This document shows, piece by piece, positions 1-8,648 of a stretch of 64,000 nucleotides of DNA (the first letter of the stretch is position 1; every line of letters starts with the position of its first letter). Made by a program: the position numbers and the translations under genes. Below the pieces are notes generated by a model. It saw only the letters and a program-made list of their open reading frames with translations. It ran no database searches and was not told where the DNA came from. Origin of the DNA: CAMLOF01 sp041913045 (lineage in GTDB: Bacteria > Pseudomonadota > Gammaproteobacteria > Burkholderiales > Burkholderiaceae_C); assembly GCA_041913045.1 (NCBI GenBank), contig JAYSGB010000005.1, positions 1 through 64,000 on the forward strand. The letters run 5' to 3'.

Positions 1-1
1 G

Positions 2-55
2 AAGTGGACCGACAACAAGGGTGAGAGCCGCACCGACGAGGCGGCCGTTGCCTGA
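2..55 (+). CDS. C-terminal tail of an upstream gene, 5' end outside window
   Basis: An open frame enters from the left edge and ends at TGA 53-55, giving a 17-residue hydrophilic tail (KWTDNKGESRTDEAAVA). The next gene is soxB, so this is probably the last part of another sulfur-oxidation gene such as soxX or soxA, but the fragment is too short to identify. The following small reading frame begins one base after its stop codon. Confidence 0.4.
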   Translation, partial: KWTDNKGESRTDEAAVA

Positions 56-56
56 T

Positions 57-143
57 ATGAAGCAGCCCCCACGCTCACTGTGTTCGCTGCCCCCCGAGGG
101 GGCGCCTAGCCTCCTTGAGGCGGCTCTGCGGAGGCTGGCATGA
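57..143 (+). CDS. Repeat-encoded 28-residue reading frame overlapping the soxB start
   Basis: An ATG one base after the upstream stop opens a 28-codon frame read entirely through the GC-rich repeat. Its TGA (141-143) overlaps the soxB ATG (140-142) as ATGA. The peptide contains SLPPEGAPSLLEAALRR. A second copy of the repeat at 43.2 kb is open in the same frame and gives SLPPDGAHPSLETAQRE, again ending at the start of a real gene. I infer a possible translational-coupling leader rather than a functional protein. No Shine-Dalgarno is visible for this copy, so reinitiation from the upstream stop would be required. Confidence 0.3.
   Translation: MKQPPRSLCSLPPEGAPSLLEAALRRLA
66..134 (+). repeat. 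GC-rich dispersed intergenic repeat, copy 1
   Basis: About 70 bases closely match 43247-43317: a shared CCACGCTCAC start, then GCTGCCCCCCGA.GGGGCGC, then CTTGAG.CGGCTC.GCGG.AGG. Two hairpins are visible (CCCCC/GGGGG and CCTCC/GGAGG). The right end provides the CGGAGG Shine-Dalgarno for soxB. The type is familiar to me from Comamonadaceae intergenic regions. Confidence 0.8.
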
Positions 144-1864
144 GCTTCAGCCGCCGCGAATTCATGCAGGTGCTGGCCGTGGCCAGCGCCGCTGGCATGG
201 CCATCAGCCACAAGGACGTGCTCGCTGCCACCCCTGGCGCGGGCGAGCGCCTGTACGACCTGCCCAAGTTCGGCAACGTCAGCTTGATGCACTTCACCGA
301 CTGCCACGCGCAGTTGATGCCCATCTACTTCCGCGAGCCCAGCGTCAACCTGGGTGTCGGCGAAGCCGTGGGGCGTCCGCCGCACGTCGTGGGTGAGCAG
401 TTGCTGAAGTTCTACGGCATCAAGCCCAACACGGCCCAGGCCCACGCATTCAGCTACCTCAACTTCGACAAGGCTGCGCGCACCTACGGCAAGGTGGGGG
501 GCTTCGCGCACCTGGCCACGCTGGTCAAGCAGATCCAGGCCAACCGCCCGCACGCGCTGCTGCTCGACGGCGGCGACACCTGGCAGGGTTCGGCCACCTC
601 GCTGTGGACCAACGGCCAGGACATGGTTGACGCCTGCAAGCTGCTGGGCGTGGACATCATGACCCCGCACTGGGAATTCACCTTTGGTGCCGACCGCGTC
701 AAGGAAATCGTCGAGAAAGACTTCAAGGGCCACATCGACTTCGTGGCGCAGAACGTCACCACGGCAGATTTCGGCGACCAGGTGTTTGCTCCCTACACCA
801 TGAAGGAGCAAAACGGCGTCAAGATCGCCGTGATCGGCCAGGCCTTCCCGTACACCCCCATCGCCAACCCGCGCCACTTCGTGCCCGACTGGAGCTTCGG
901 CATCCAGGACGAAAACATGCAGAAGCAGGTGGACGAAGTGCGTGCCAAGGGGGCGCAGGTGGTGGTGGTGCTGTCGCACAACGGCATGGACGTGGACATC
1001 AAGATGGCATCGCGCGTGCGCGGCATTGACGCCATCCTGGGCGGCCACACGCACGACGGCATGCCCGCGCCCGTGACGGTGAAGAACGCAGGCGGCCAGA
1101 CGCTGGTGACCAACGCAGGCTCGAACGGCAAGTTCCTGGCCGTGCTGGACTTCGACGTGCGCGGCGGCAAGATCCAGGACTACCGCTACAAGCTGATGCC
1201 GGTGTTCGCCAACCTGCTGCCTGCCGACAAGGACATGCAGGCCCTCATCGACAAGGTGCGCGCGCCCTACAAAGACAAGCTGGAAGAGAAGCTGGCCGTG
1301 TCAGAAGGTGCACTGTACCGCCGCGGCAACTTCAACGGCTCCTGGGACCAGCTCATCCTCGACGCGCTTATGGACGTCAAGGGCGCTGACATGGCCTTCT
1401 CGCCGGGCGTGCGCTGGGGTACCAGCCTGCTGCCGGGCGAAGCCATCACCTACGAGCGCATGATGGACCAGATGGCCCTGACCTACCCCGCCACCACGCT
1501 CAACGAGTTCACTGGCGAACAGATCAAGGGCATTCTGGAAGACGTGGCCGACAACATCTTCAACCCTGATCCCTACTTCCAGCAGGGTGGCGACATGGTC
1601 CGCGTGGGCGGCATGAGCTACAGCTGCACTCCCAACGCTCCCATGGGCCAGCGCATCAACAACATGACGTTGAAGGGCAAGCCCATCGAGGCAGACAAGA
1701 AGTACAAGGTGGCGGGCTGGGCTTCGGTCCAGGAAGGTGTGCAGGGCACGCCGATCTGGGACGTGGTGTCTGGCTACCTGCGCGACAAGAAAGTTGTCAA
1801 GCAGGTCAAGATCAACGCCCCCAAAGTCATCGGCATGGAAGGCAACCCTGGCCTGGCAGCCTGA
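140..1864 (+). CDS. soxB: Thiosulfohydrolase SoxB
   Basis: 574 residues. SoxB releases sulfate from the cysteine-bound thiosulfonate carried by SoxYZ during periplasmic thiosulfate oxidation. It is a dimanganese enzyme of the 5'-nucleotidase/metallophosphatase superfamily. The N-terminus has a Tat signal (SRREFMQ, residues 4-10, before an Ala-rich hydrophobic stretch). Metal-site motifs are HFTDCHAQ (51-58), LLDGGDTWQG (141-150), LSHNGMD (279-285) and GGHTHDG (301-307), with the 5'-nucleotidase C-terminal domain after residue 370. Length is normal for SoxB. The start is supported by CGGAGG five bases upstream and by the Tat motif. The rest of the sox cluster presumably lies left of the window. 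Confidence 0.96.
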   Translation: MSFSRREFMQVLAVASAAGMAISHKDVLAATPGAGERLYDLPKFGNVSLMHFTDCHAQLMPIYFREPSVNLGVGEAVGRPPHVVGEQLLKFYGIKPNTAQAHAFSYLNFDKAARTYGKVGGFAHLATLVKQIQANRPHALLLDGGDTWQGSATSLWTNGQDMVDACKLLGVDIMTPHWEFTFGADRVKEIVEKDFKGHIDFVAQNVTTADFGDQVFAPYTMKEQNGVKIAVIGQAFPYTPIANPRHFVPDWSFGIQDENMQKQVDEVRAKGAQVVVVLSHNGMDVDIKMASRVRGIDAILGGHTHDGMPAPVTVKNAGGQTLVTNAGSNGKFLAVLDFDVRGGKIQDYRYKLMPVFANLLPADKDMQALIDKVRAPYKDKLEEKLAVSEGALYRRGNFNGSWDQLILDALMDVKGADMAFSPGVRWGTSLLPGEAITYERMMDQMALTYPATTLNEFTGEQIKGILEDVADNIFNPDPYFQQGGDMVRVGGMSYSCTPNAPMGQRINNMTLKGKPIEADKKYKVAGWASVQEGVQGTPIWDVVSGYLRDKKVVKQVKINAPKVIGMEGNPGLAA

Positions 1865-1885
1865 CGGTTGCATTGCCAGTAACGG

Positions 1886-1913
1886 AAAGGCCCGCTTCGT
1901 GCGGGCCTTTTTT
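1886..1913. terminator. Terminator between convergent soxB and lldD
   Basis: AAAGGCCCGC, loop TTCG, GCGGGCCTTT and a T run form a strong intrinsic hairpin. The flanking A and T runs let it work for both converging genes. Confidence 0.9.
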
Positions 1914-1929
1914 CATGGTGCGGCGCGTG

Positions 1930-3078
1930 TCAGAACGTGCCCGGCAGCAGGATGCCGCTGTCCACCTGGTTGATGTCGGTGTTGCCGGTGAAGGCCATGG
2001 TCAGGTCCAGCTCCTTGTGGATGATCTCCAGCGTCTTGGTCACGCCTTCTTCGCCCATGGCACCCAGCCCGTACAGGAAGGCGCGGCCGATGTAGGTGCC
2101 GCGCGCGCCCAGCGCACGGGCTTTGAGCACGTCCTGGCCGGAGCGGATGCCGCCGTCCATGTGCACCTCGATCTTGTTGCCCACCTCGGCCACGATCTGG
2201 GGCAGGGCGCGGATGCTGCTCTCTGCGCCGTCCAGCTGGCGGCCGCCGTGGTTGCTCACGATCAGGGCGTCAGCGCCCGAATCCACGGCCAGGCGCGCAT
2301 CCTGCACGTCCTGGATGCCCTTGAGGATGAGCTTGCCGCCCCAGCGCTTCTTGATCCATTCCACGTCACCCCAGTTCAGGCGGGGGTCAAACTGCTGGGC
2401 CGTCCAGGCCGACAGGCTGCCCATGTTCTCCACGCCCTTGACGTGCCCCACGATGTTGCCGAACTGGCGGCGCGGCGTGCCCAGCATGCTCAGTGCCCAG
2501 CGCGGTTTGGTGGCAATGTTGATCATGTTCGCCACCGTCAGCTTCGGCGGGGCAGACAGGCCATTTTTCAGGTCCTTGTGGCGTTGGCCCAGAATCTGCA
2601 GATCCAGCGTCAGCACCAGCGCCGAGCAGTTGGCAGCCTTCGCGCGGTCAATCAGCCGTTCGATGAAGTCACGGTCACGCATCACATAGAGCTGAAACCA
2701 GAAGGGGTGACCGCCAGTGCCCTGCGATACATCCTCGATGGAACAGATGCTCATCGTGGACAGCGTGAAGGGGATGCCGAACTTCTTGGCAGCGCGCGCC
2801 GCCAGGATTTCACCGTCGGCATGCTGCATGCCCGTCAGACCCGTGGGGGCGATCGCCACTGGCATGGCCACGTCCTGACCAACCATCGTTGTACGCGTGG
2901 TGCGGCCTTCCATGTTCACAGCCACGCGCTGGCGCAGCTTGATGGTCTGGAAGTCGGCCTCGTTGGCGCGGTAGGTGCTCTCGGTCCACGAGCCGCTGTC
3001 GGCGTAGTCGTAGAACATGCGAGGCACGCGACGCTTGGCCAGCACGCGCAGGTCTTCGATGTTGGTGATTACGGGCAT
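1930..3078 (-). CDS. lldD: FMN-dependent alpha-hydroxy-acid (probably L-lactate) dehydrogenase
   Basis: 382 residues of the FMN-dependent 2-hydroxyacid oxidase/dehydrogenase family, which oxidises L-lactate or a related 2-hydroxyacid to the 2-oxoacid and feeds electrons to the respiratory chain. Seen: an N-terminal Tyr for substrate (FYDYADSGSW), the FMN-binding IAPTGLTGM region, WFQLYVMRDR, the active-site SNHGGRQLDGA with its catalytic His, and the C-terminal phosphate-binding DGGIRSG...GRAFLYG. I chose the ATG at 3078 because AAGGAGA lies 8 bases upstream and the family begins here; the frame is open about 39 codons further. The exact substrate (lactate, glycolate or mandelate) cannot be read from sequence, so the symbol is tentative. 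Confidence 0.88.
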   Translation of the reverse strand: MPVITNIEDLRVLAKRRVPRMFYDYADSGSWTESTYRANEADFQTIKLRQRVAVNMEGRTTRTTMVGQDVAMPVAIAPTGLTGMQHADGEILAARAAKKFGIPFTLSTMSICSIEDVSQGTGGHPFWFQLYVMRDRDFIERLIDRAKAANCSALVLTLDLQILGQRHKDLKNGLSAPPKLTVANMINIATKPRWALSMLGTPRRQFGNIVGHVKGVENMGSLSAWTAQQFDPRLNWGDVEWIKKRWGGKLILKGIQDVQDARLAVDSGADALIVSNHGGRQLDGAESSIRALPQIVAEVGNKIEVHMDGGIRSGQDVLKARALGARGTYIGRAFLYGLGAMGEEGVTKTLEIIHKELDLTMAFTGNTDINQVDSGILLPGTF

Positions 3079-3159
3079 GCACTGTCTCCTTTGTGTGGTG
3101 TGCAGGCATGGTAGCGCCGTGGCGTGCGGGCTGTCGTGAAAGCAGGTGACAGCGGATTG

Positions 3160-3195
3160 AAAAAAATTGCCCCGGGCCGTTGGGCACCGGGGCAA
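3160..3195 (-). terminator. Terminator of the hemerythrin gene
   Basis: On the minus strand TTGCCCCGG and CCGGGGCAA form a 9-bp stem followed by a run of Ts, 20-50 bases after the hemerythrin stop. Confidence 0.85.
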
Positions 3196-3217
3196 CCGTG
3201 TGGAACGCGCGCTGTTT

Positions 3218-3718
3218 TCAGCTGCAACTGACGCTGCCGCAACCGCTCATCGTGGCTGGGCGAACCAGCGAAGGGTCTTCCAGGGTTTCGCTGCGGCTGT
3301 CGAACTTGACGGATTGCATATGCTGCGCCAGGCCCGCGTCCATGCTCTGGGCGTGCATGGGGAACCACTCCGCCAGCGCCGCAGCCATGCGCGAGATGAT
3401 CTCGGTGTCACCTTGCAGGTAGTGGGTTTCCACGGCACGCATGGTGTCGAGGATGCTGTTGTGCTGCGAGGTGTGGCAGTTGTCGGCCGAGAAGCCGGTG
3501 GCCACCATCCAGCGGTCTTCCTGGGCGAAGTGCTCTACCGTGTGCCGCATCAGTTCGCGGTACAGCGGCAACTGCTCACTGTCGGGCAGGGCGCGCAGGC
3601 GGGCCAGCATATCGACGAACTCCTCGTGGGTTTCGTCCATGCGGGTGTCGCCCGTGTGGAGTTCATTGCCCCAGTGCAGGTCGGGGATGACGGGGAATTC
3701 GGTGGCGGTGTCGGACAT
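3218..3718 (-). CDS. Hemerythrin-domain protein
   Basis: 166 residues. Bacteriohemerythrins bind O2, or sense O2/NO, at a non-haem di-iron site. The ligand pattern is visible: an H in the HWGNEL start, DETHEEF, HTVEHFAQED, a later HTSQHN and the C-terminal FPMHAQSMDAGLAQH helix. The final 25 residues end in a Cys-containing GCGSVSCS tail outside the usual domain. An FNR-type box with a properly spaced -10 (TATTCT) lies upstream. If used at -41.5 it puts the transcript start at about 3719, one base before the ATG, so the mRNA may be leaderless. It sits downstream of rne but looks separately transcribed. The physiological role is inferred: oxygen handling under microaerobic conditions. Confidence 0.9.
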   Translation of the reverse strand: MSDTATEFPVIPDLHWGNELHTGDTRMDETHEEFVDMLARLRALPDSEQLPLYRELMRHTVEHFAQEDRWMVATGFSADNCHTSQHNSILDTMRAVETHYLQGDTEIISRMAAALAEWFPMHAQSMDAGLAQHMQSVKFDSRSETLEDPSLVRPATMSGCGSVSCS

Positions 3719-3753
3719 GGCGCAAAGAATAACCAGCTGCCGTGCCCGGCACC

Positions 3754-3767
3754 TTGACTTGCGTCAA
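3754..3767 (-). promoter_or_regulatory. FNR-type box upstream of the hemerythrin gene
   Basis: TTGACTTGCGTCAA is a TTGAC-N4-GTCAA dyad. Its centre is 42 bases before the hemerythrin ATG, and a -10-like TATTCT (3731-3726, minus strand) is at the distance expected for class II activation. Confidence 0.7.
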
Positions 3768-3790
3768 GGCGCTGGGCGCGGGTGGCGGCT

Positions 3791-6664
3791 TCAGCTTTCG
3801 AAGGGCAGGGTCATGTTGCGCAGGTCGCGGCGGGTTTCCACCAGTACCAGCGGGCCTTCGTCGATCACGGCCACGGGCTTGGGCTCGCGCGGCACGTGCA
3901 CGGGCTTGGGTTCGGCGGCAATGGCGGCTTGCGCCTGGGCCACCTTGTCGGTGTCAGACTGGATCCACTGCAGCCCGGCTTGTTCCGCAATGGCGGCCAA
4001 CTGGTCCACCTTCAGCTCGAACGCCTGCACGGTGGGCATGCCAGCCGGTGCACTGGGCGCCACGGGCACAGGTGCTGCCACTGGAGCGGGTACTGCTGTG
4101 GGAGCGGCGGGCGCCACGGCGACTTCGGCTTGCGCCACGGGTGCAGGTGCTGCGGTGGTGGGGGCTGCCGCAGCAGCGTCGGTGGGCATGGTGAAGTAGG
4201 AGGAGCGCACTGGCTCTTCGGTCGCTTCCACCGCGCTTTCCACAGCAGTGTCGACAGCGCCTTCGGTGCCACCGGCTTCGGTGGACTGGCGGCGGTCGCG
4301 GCCGTAGCGGTCACGGCTGCGGCGTTCGCGCGGGGCACGGCCTTCGGCTGGCGCTGCGTCCGTCGTCACCGGGGCATCGGCGGGGGCTTGCACCGCTTCA
4401 GCAATCACGGCACCTTCGGCGTTGATCGCGCCTTCTTCAGCAGGCGCGTTGCGACGGCCTTCACCACGGCCACCACGGCGGCGGCCTTCGCCACGCTCAC
4501 CGCGTTCTCCGCGCTCGCGGCGCTGTTCGCTGGTGTTGGCCTGGGCTTCAGCCGTTGCGGCTTCACCGTTCACGGGTGCCTGGGCGGCCGCCTCGGTGCG
4601 GCTGCCTTCACGGCGCTCGCCGCGCTGTTGCTGCTCAGGGCGCTGGCCGCGTTCGCCGTTCTGGCGTTCCTGGCGCTCGCCGCGCTCACGGCGGCCACCT
4701 TCGCGGCCTTCGCGGTTTTCACCTTCCGGGCGCTCGGCACGGCCTTGGCGTTCGCCACGGCGGTTGTCAGCGTTGCGGCTTTCGCCTGCCTGGCCTTCGG
4801 CGCGCTGGCCCTGGCCGCGCTCGTTACGGCCACGGCCGCGCCCACCGCGGTTGCCGTCGCCCTTGCCTTCCGGGCGGCCTTCACGCGCAGCCGGTGCCGG
4901 TGCGGGGGCAGGCGCGGGTTGTGCGGCAGGTGCCGCGCCAAACAGGCGCTTGAGCCACGCAAAGAAGCCGGATTCAGCGGGCGCGGGAGCCGGTGCGGGT
5001 TGTTGAGCCGGGGTGGCCACGGGTGCAGCGGCCTCGGGTTTGGGCGGTGCCACGGGGGCGGGGCCGTCAAACACCACACCCTTGATCACGGGTTCCTGCT
5101 TGTTGGTGCGTTCCTGGCTGCGGCGCGTGAAGCTGGCCACGTCATCCACCTCGTCGGCCAGTTTGTAGCTGGCGTCGAGGTTGTCCAGGCGCGGGTCGTC
5201 GTGCTTGATGCGCTCCAGCTTGTAGTGCGGCGTGTCCAGCGACTTGTTGGGCACCAGCAGCACGTTGATGCGCTGCTTGAGTTCGATCTTGGTGATCTCG
5301 GTGCGCTTTTCGTTCAGCAGGAAGCTGGCCACTTCCACGGGCACTTGCACCAGCACGGCGGCGGTGCTGTCCTTCAGAGACTCTTCCTGGATGATGCGCA
5401 GGATCTGCAGCGCAGAAGATTCGGTATCGCGGATGTGACCGGAACCACCGCAGCGCGGGCAGGGGATGGAGGCGCCTTCGGCCAGCGTGGGGCGCAGGCG
5501 CTGGCGGCTCATCTCCAGCAGGCCGAACTTGCTGATGGAGCCGAACTGCACGCGGGCGCGGTCTTGGCGCAGCGCGTCGCGCAGGCGGTTTTCCACTTCG
5601 CGGCGGTTTTTGCTCTCCTCCATGTCGATGAAGTCGATCACGATCAGGCCGCCCAGGTCGCGCAGGCGCATCTGGCGCGCCACTTCGTCGGCGGCTTCCA
5701 GGTTGGTGCGGGTGGCGGTTTCCTCGATGTCGCCGCCCTTGATGGCGCGGGCCGAGTTCACGTCCACGGCCACCAGCGCTTCCGTCTGGTCGATCACGAT
5801 GGCGCCACCGCTGGGCAGTTGCACCGTGCGGCTGTAGGCGGTTTCGATCTGGTGTTCGATCTGGAAGCGGCTGAACAGCGGCGCATCGTCACGGTAACGC
5901 TTCACGCGGTGCCCATGCTCGGGCATCACGTGGCTCATGAACTGGTGGGCCTGTTCGTAGATGTCATCGGTGTCGATGAGGATCTCGCCGATGTCGCTGT
6001 TGAAGTAGTCGCGGATGGCGCGGATCACCAGGCTGGATTCCTGATAGATCAGGAAGGCGCCTTTGCCGCCCTTGGCGGCGCCGTCGATGGCGGTCCACAG
6101 TTTGAGCAGGTAGTTCAGGTCCCACTGCAGTTCGGGGGCGCTGCGGCCGATGCCGGCGGTGCGCGCGATGATGGACATGCCCTTGGGGTATTCGAGCTGG
6201 TCCATCGCCTCCTTGAGCTCGGCGCGGTCCTCGCCCTCGATGCGGCGCGAGACGCCGCCGCCGCGCGGGTTGTTGGGCATCAGCACCACGTAGCGCCCGG
6301 CCAGGCTGACAAAGGTGGTCAGCGCTGCGCCCTTGTTGCCGCGCTCTTCCTTCTCGACCTGGACCAGCAGCTCCTGGCCTTCCTTGATGACGTCGTTGAT
6401 GCGCGCCTGGGAGGGCGAGACGCCTTCCTTGAAATACATGCGCGAGATTTCCTTGAAGGGCAGGAAGCCGTGGCGGTCTTCGCCGTAATCGACGAAACAG
6501 GCTTCCAGGCTGGGCTCCACGCGGGTGACCACGGCCTTGTAGATGTTGCCCTTGCGCTGTTCGCGCCCTTCGATTTCGATTTCGTAGTCGAGCAGTTTCT
6601 GCCCGTCCACGATCGCCAGGCGGCGCTCTTCGGCCTGCGTGGCGTTGATCAGCATGCGCTTCAT
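3791..6664 (-). CDS. rne: Ribonuclease E
   Basis: 957 residues. RNase E makes the rate-limiting endonucleolytic cuts in mRNA decay and processes rRNA and tRNA precursors, usually organising a degradosome. Seen in order: the N-terminal RNase H-like region, S1 domain (about 37-120), 5'-sensor, the DNase I-like catalytic part with the Asp residues of VDVNSAR (D301) and IVIDFIDM (344-347), and the Zn-link CPRCGGSG (402-409). The C-terminal 430 residues are low-complexity: Pro/Ala-rich, then an Arg/Gly/Glu-rich RNA-binding region, then Ala/Pro-rich, ending in a short conserved-looking tail. A GAGGAAC Shine-Dalgarno precedes the ATG. The order rne then divergent rluC is as in enterobacteria. Confidence 0.97.
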   Translation of the reverse strand: MKRMLINATQAEERRLAIVDGQKLLDYEIEIEGREQRKGNIYKAVVTRVEPSLEACFVDYGEDRHGFLPFKEISRMYFKEGVSPSQARINDVIKEGQELLVQVEKEERGNKGAALTTFVSLAGRYVVLMPNNPRGGGVSRRIEGEDRAELKEAMDQLEYPKGMSIIARTAGIGRSAPELQWDLNYLLKLWTAIDGAAKGGKGAFLIYQESSLVIRAIRDYFNSDIGEILIDTDDIYEQAHQFMSHVMPEHGHRVKRYRDDAPLFSRFQIEHQIETAYSRTVQLPSGGAIVIDQTEALVAVDVNSARAIKGGDIEETATRTNLEAADEVARQMRLRDLGGLIVIDFIDMEESKNRREVENRLRDALRQDRARVQFGSISKFGLLEMSRQRLRPTLAEGASIPCPRCGGSGHIRDTESSALQILRIIQEESLKDSTAAVLVQVPVEVASFLLNEKRTEITKIELKQRINVLLVPNKSLDTPHYKLERIKHDDPRLDNLDASYKLADEVDDVASFTRRSQERTNKQEPVIKGVVFDGPAPVAPPKPEAAAPVATPAQQPAPAPAPAESGFFAWLKRLFGAAPAAQPAPAPAPAPAAREGRPEGKGDGNRGGRGRGRNERGQGQRAEGQAGESRNADNRRGERQGRAERPEGENREGREGGRRERGERQERQNGERGQRPEQQQRGERREGSRTEAAAQAPVNGEAATAEAQANTSEQRRERGERGERGEGRRRGGRGEGRRNAPAEEGAINAEGAVIAEAVQAPADAPVTTDAAPAEGRAPRERRSRDRYGRDRRQSTEAGGTEGAVDTAVESAVEATEEPVRSSYFTMPTDAAAAAPTTAAPAPVAQAEVAVAPAAPTAVPAPVAAPVPVAPSAPAGMPTVQAFELKVDQLAAIAEQAGLQWIQSDTDKVAQAQAAIAAEPKPVHVPREPKPVAVIDEGPLVLVETRRDLRNMTLPFES

Positions 6665-7235
6665 GTTGCGTTCCTCGTTTCACTAACAACAGCCCCATAG
6701 GGGCTCAAGCCGTGAACCAGCGCTGATTACGCGAACGAGGAGGAATTGCCGGAGAGCCACTGGTCTGCCGAGCGGCGGCGCAAGATGCCGCTCACGCTCA
6801 GCCCAGCCAGGGCATAGGCGCGTGGAAGTGGGTGATCAAAGGGGGCAAGACGGTGCTTAACACTGCGGTTTGCCTGTTTGTCTCTGTGGTCACTTGTGTC
6901 CTCGTCCAGCCTGGGCACCTTGGGCCGCGGGCTGGACGCTTGGGGTATTCCGTATCGGGTTCGCTGATCTACAACGTCGGTTCGCCACTGGTTGCGTGCC
7001 TGCGCAGGGGCCATCTCGGGCGCCATCGGGCACTGCTAGCCAGGGGCTGGCAACTTCATCCGCCCCGCGCTGGACTTGTGCGTGCCTTAAACTCCAAGGC
7101 AAATCAAACACTTAAACGCGCGGTCGGATGTGCGGATTATAGTACCCGGCGCTCAAATTCCGAGCGATCCCGCCGGGAGCGTTTTCCCTGGGGCATGGGC
7201 CCTGACCGCCGTCCACCGCCCGCTCCACAGTTTTC
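6665..7235. other. Long non-coding region between divergent rne and rluC; rne 5' leader
   Basis: 571 bases contain no convincing gene. Near rne there is a short hairpin (AGCCCC ATA GGGGCT, 6691-6705) just upstream of the Shine-Dalgarno. At the rluC end a TATAGT (7138-7143) is a possible -10, though I see no good -35 at 17 bases. Enterobacterial rne has a long 5' untranslated region through which RNase E controls its own mRNA. A similar role here is inference from position and length. Confidence 0.5.
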
Positions 7236-8219
7236 ATGGCTTCCACTCCTTCCGTCCGCCACCTCACGGTCGACAACGAATCCGCCGGACAGCGCCTGGA
7301 CAATTATTTGCTGCGCGAGCTCAAAGGCGTGCCCAAGACGCATGTGTACCGGATCATCCGTTCCGGCGAGGTTCGGCTCAACAAAGGGCGGGCGCAGGCC
7401 GATTCGCGCGTTCAGCCGGGCGATTTGGTTCGGGTGCCTCCCATCCGGTTGAGTGAGCGTGCTGAAGAAAAAGCAAAGCAGGTGGTGCCGACGCGAGAAT
7501 TCCCGGTGCTTTTTGAAGACGCCGTGATGCTGGCGATTGACAAGCCTGCAGGCGTGGCGGTGCATGGTGGCAGTGGTGTTTCTTTTGGTGTGATCGAACA
7601 ATTGCGCCAGTCGCGCCCGCAGGCGCCGCTGCTGGAATTGGTCCACCGGCTGGACCGCGAAACCAGTGGCGTATTGCTGGTGGCCAAGAAAAGAAGCGCG
7701 CTCAAGGCCTTGCAGGATCAATTCCGCGAACGCGAGACCGGCAAAACCTATCTGGCCTTGGTCAAGGGCGTGTGGCCCGCACGCAAGAAGGTGATTGATC
7801 AGCCCCTGCACAAATACCTGCTGCCCGATGGAGAGAGGCGCGTGAAGGTCACCGCCGCGGATGATCCCGATGGCATGCGCTCCATCACGCTGGTAAAGGT
7901 ATTGGGGCAGGTTTCATTGGCGGCAGATTCGGCTGGAGATTCCGATCAGGTGTTTTCTTTGCTGGCTGTCACAATCAAGACAGGTCGAACGCACCAGATT
8001 CGTGTCCATTTGGCCAGTTCGGGGCATCCCATCCTCGGTGATGACAAATATGGCGATTTCGAACTCAACAAGCTCCTGCAGCGTCGTGGGCTCAAGCGCA
8101 TGTTCCTGCACGCCTGGCAATTGACATTGCAGCACCCAGTCAGCAACGAGCCCTTGCAATTCAAAGCCAATTTGCCACCGGAATTGCTGAACTGGTGCAA
8201 CGTATCGGAGTTTTTGTGA
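7236..8219 (+). CDS. rluC: 23S rRNA pseudouridine synthase RluC
   Basis: 327 residues. RluC isomerises uridines 955, 2504 and 2580 of 23S rRNA (E. coli numbering). An S4 RNA-binding domain (about 17-80; AGQRLDNYLLRELKGVPK) is followed by the RsuA/RluA catalytic domain with the active-site Asp in HRLDRETSGVLLVAK and the downstream GRTHQIRVHLASSGHPI motif. Length and divergence from rne match the family. An H-NS-type gene follows after 62 bases on the same strand. Confidence 0.95.
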   Translation: MASTPSVRHLTVDNESAGQRLDNYLLRELKGVPKTHVYRIIRSGEVRLNKGRAQADSRVQPGDLVRVPPIRLSERAEEKAKQVVPTREFPVLFEDAVMLAIDKPAGVAVHGGSGVSFGVIEQLRQSRPQAPLLELVHRLDRETSGVLLVAKKRSALKALQDQFRERETGKTYLALVKGVWPARKKVIDQPLHKYLLPDGERRVKVTAADDPDGMRSITLVKVLGQVSLAADSAGDSDQVFSLLAVTIKTGRTHQIRVHLASSGHPILGDDKYGDFELNKLLQRRGLKRMFLHAWQLTLQHPVSNEPLQFKANLPPELLNWCNVSEFL

Positions 8220-8281
8220 TTAGAATTGGAACTGGCTCTGCTGAAGAGGCGGGTCAACCCATAATCAGAAAGGACGATCGA

Positions 8282-8584
8282 ATGGCAACTTATTCCGAAT
8301 TGGTCAGTCAGGCTCAGGCACTGATGGCGCAGGCCGAGCAGGTTCGCAAGCAGGAATTGGCGAATGTGATTTCCGACATCAAGGCCAAGATGAAGGAATA
8401 CGGCATCACCGTTGAAGATCTGGGTGGCGGCAGTGTGCGCAAATCCACCGGCACCAAGAGCAAGTCGGCAGCCAAATTCCGTGGCCCCAATGGCGAATTG
8501 TGGTCTGGCGGCCCGGGCCGCAAGCCGGAATGGGTGAAGGCGGTTCTGGCCTCTGGCAAGAGCATTGAGGACTACCGCATCTGA
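8282..8584 (+). CDS. H-NS family nucleoid-associated protein
   Basis: 100 residues. These proteins oligomerise through an N-terminal coiled coil (here residues 5-40, rich in Gln/Ala/Lys) and bind AT-rich DNA through a C-terminal domain, silencing horizontally acquired genes. The DNA-binding signature is clear: KFRGPNGELWSGGPGRKPEWV (about 69-89), close to the family's YRGP.G..W.G.GR.P.W. The ATG at 8282 is preceded by GAAAGGA at good spacing. It follows rluC and is ended by a strong terminator. It may act on the AT-richer acquired DNA elsewhere in the chromosome, but nothing here shows its targets. Confidence 0.93.
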   Translation: MATYSELVSQAQALMAQAEQVRKQELANVISDIKAKMKEYGITVEDLGGGSVRKSTGTKSKSAAKFRGPNGELWSGGPGRKPEWVKAVLASGKSIEDYRI

Positions 8585-8608
8585 ACTTGCCCGCTACAGG
8601 GTGAATCA

Positions 8609-8637
8609 AAAGGGCGCACAATGCGCCCTTTGTTTTT
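8609..8637 (+). terminator. Terminator after the H-NS gene
   Basis: AAAGGGCGCA, loop CAA, TGCGCCCTTT and then GTTTTT form a strong intrinsic terminator. It ends only 12 bases before the gph start. Confidence 0.9.
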
Positions 8638-8648
8638 CGGTTTCCTCA

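Noticed and set aside
3782..6700. A 972-codon open frame on the plus strand opposite rne
   Set aside because: It mirrors the rne codon pattern in high-GC DNA. Its translation is Gly/His/Val-rich without domains, while the minus frame is unmistakable RNase E.
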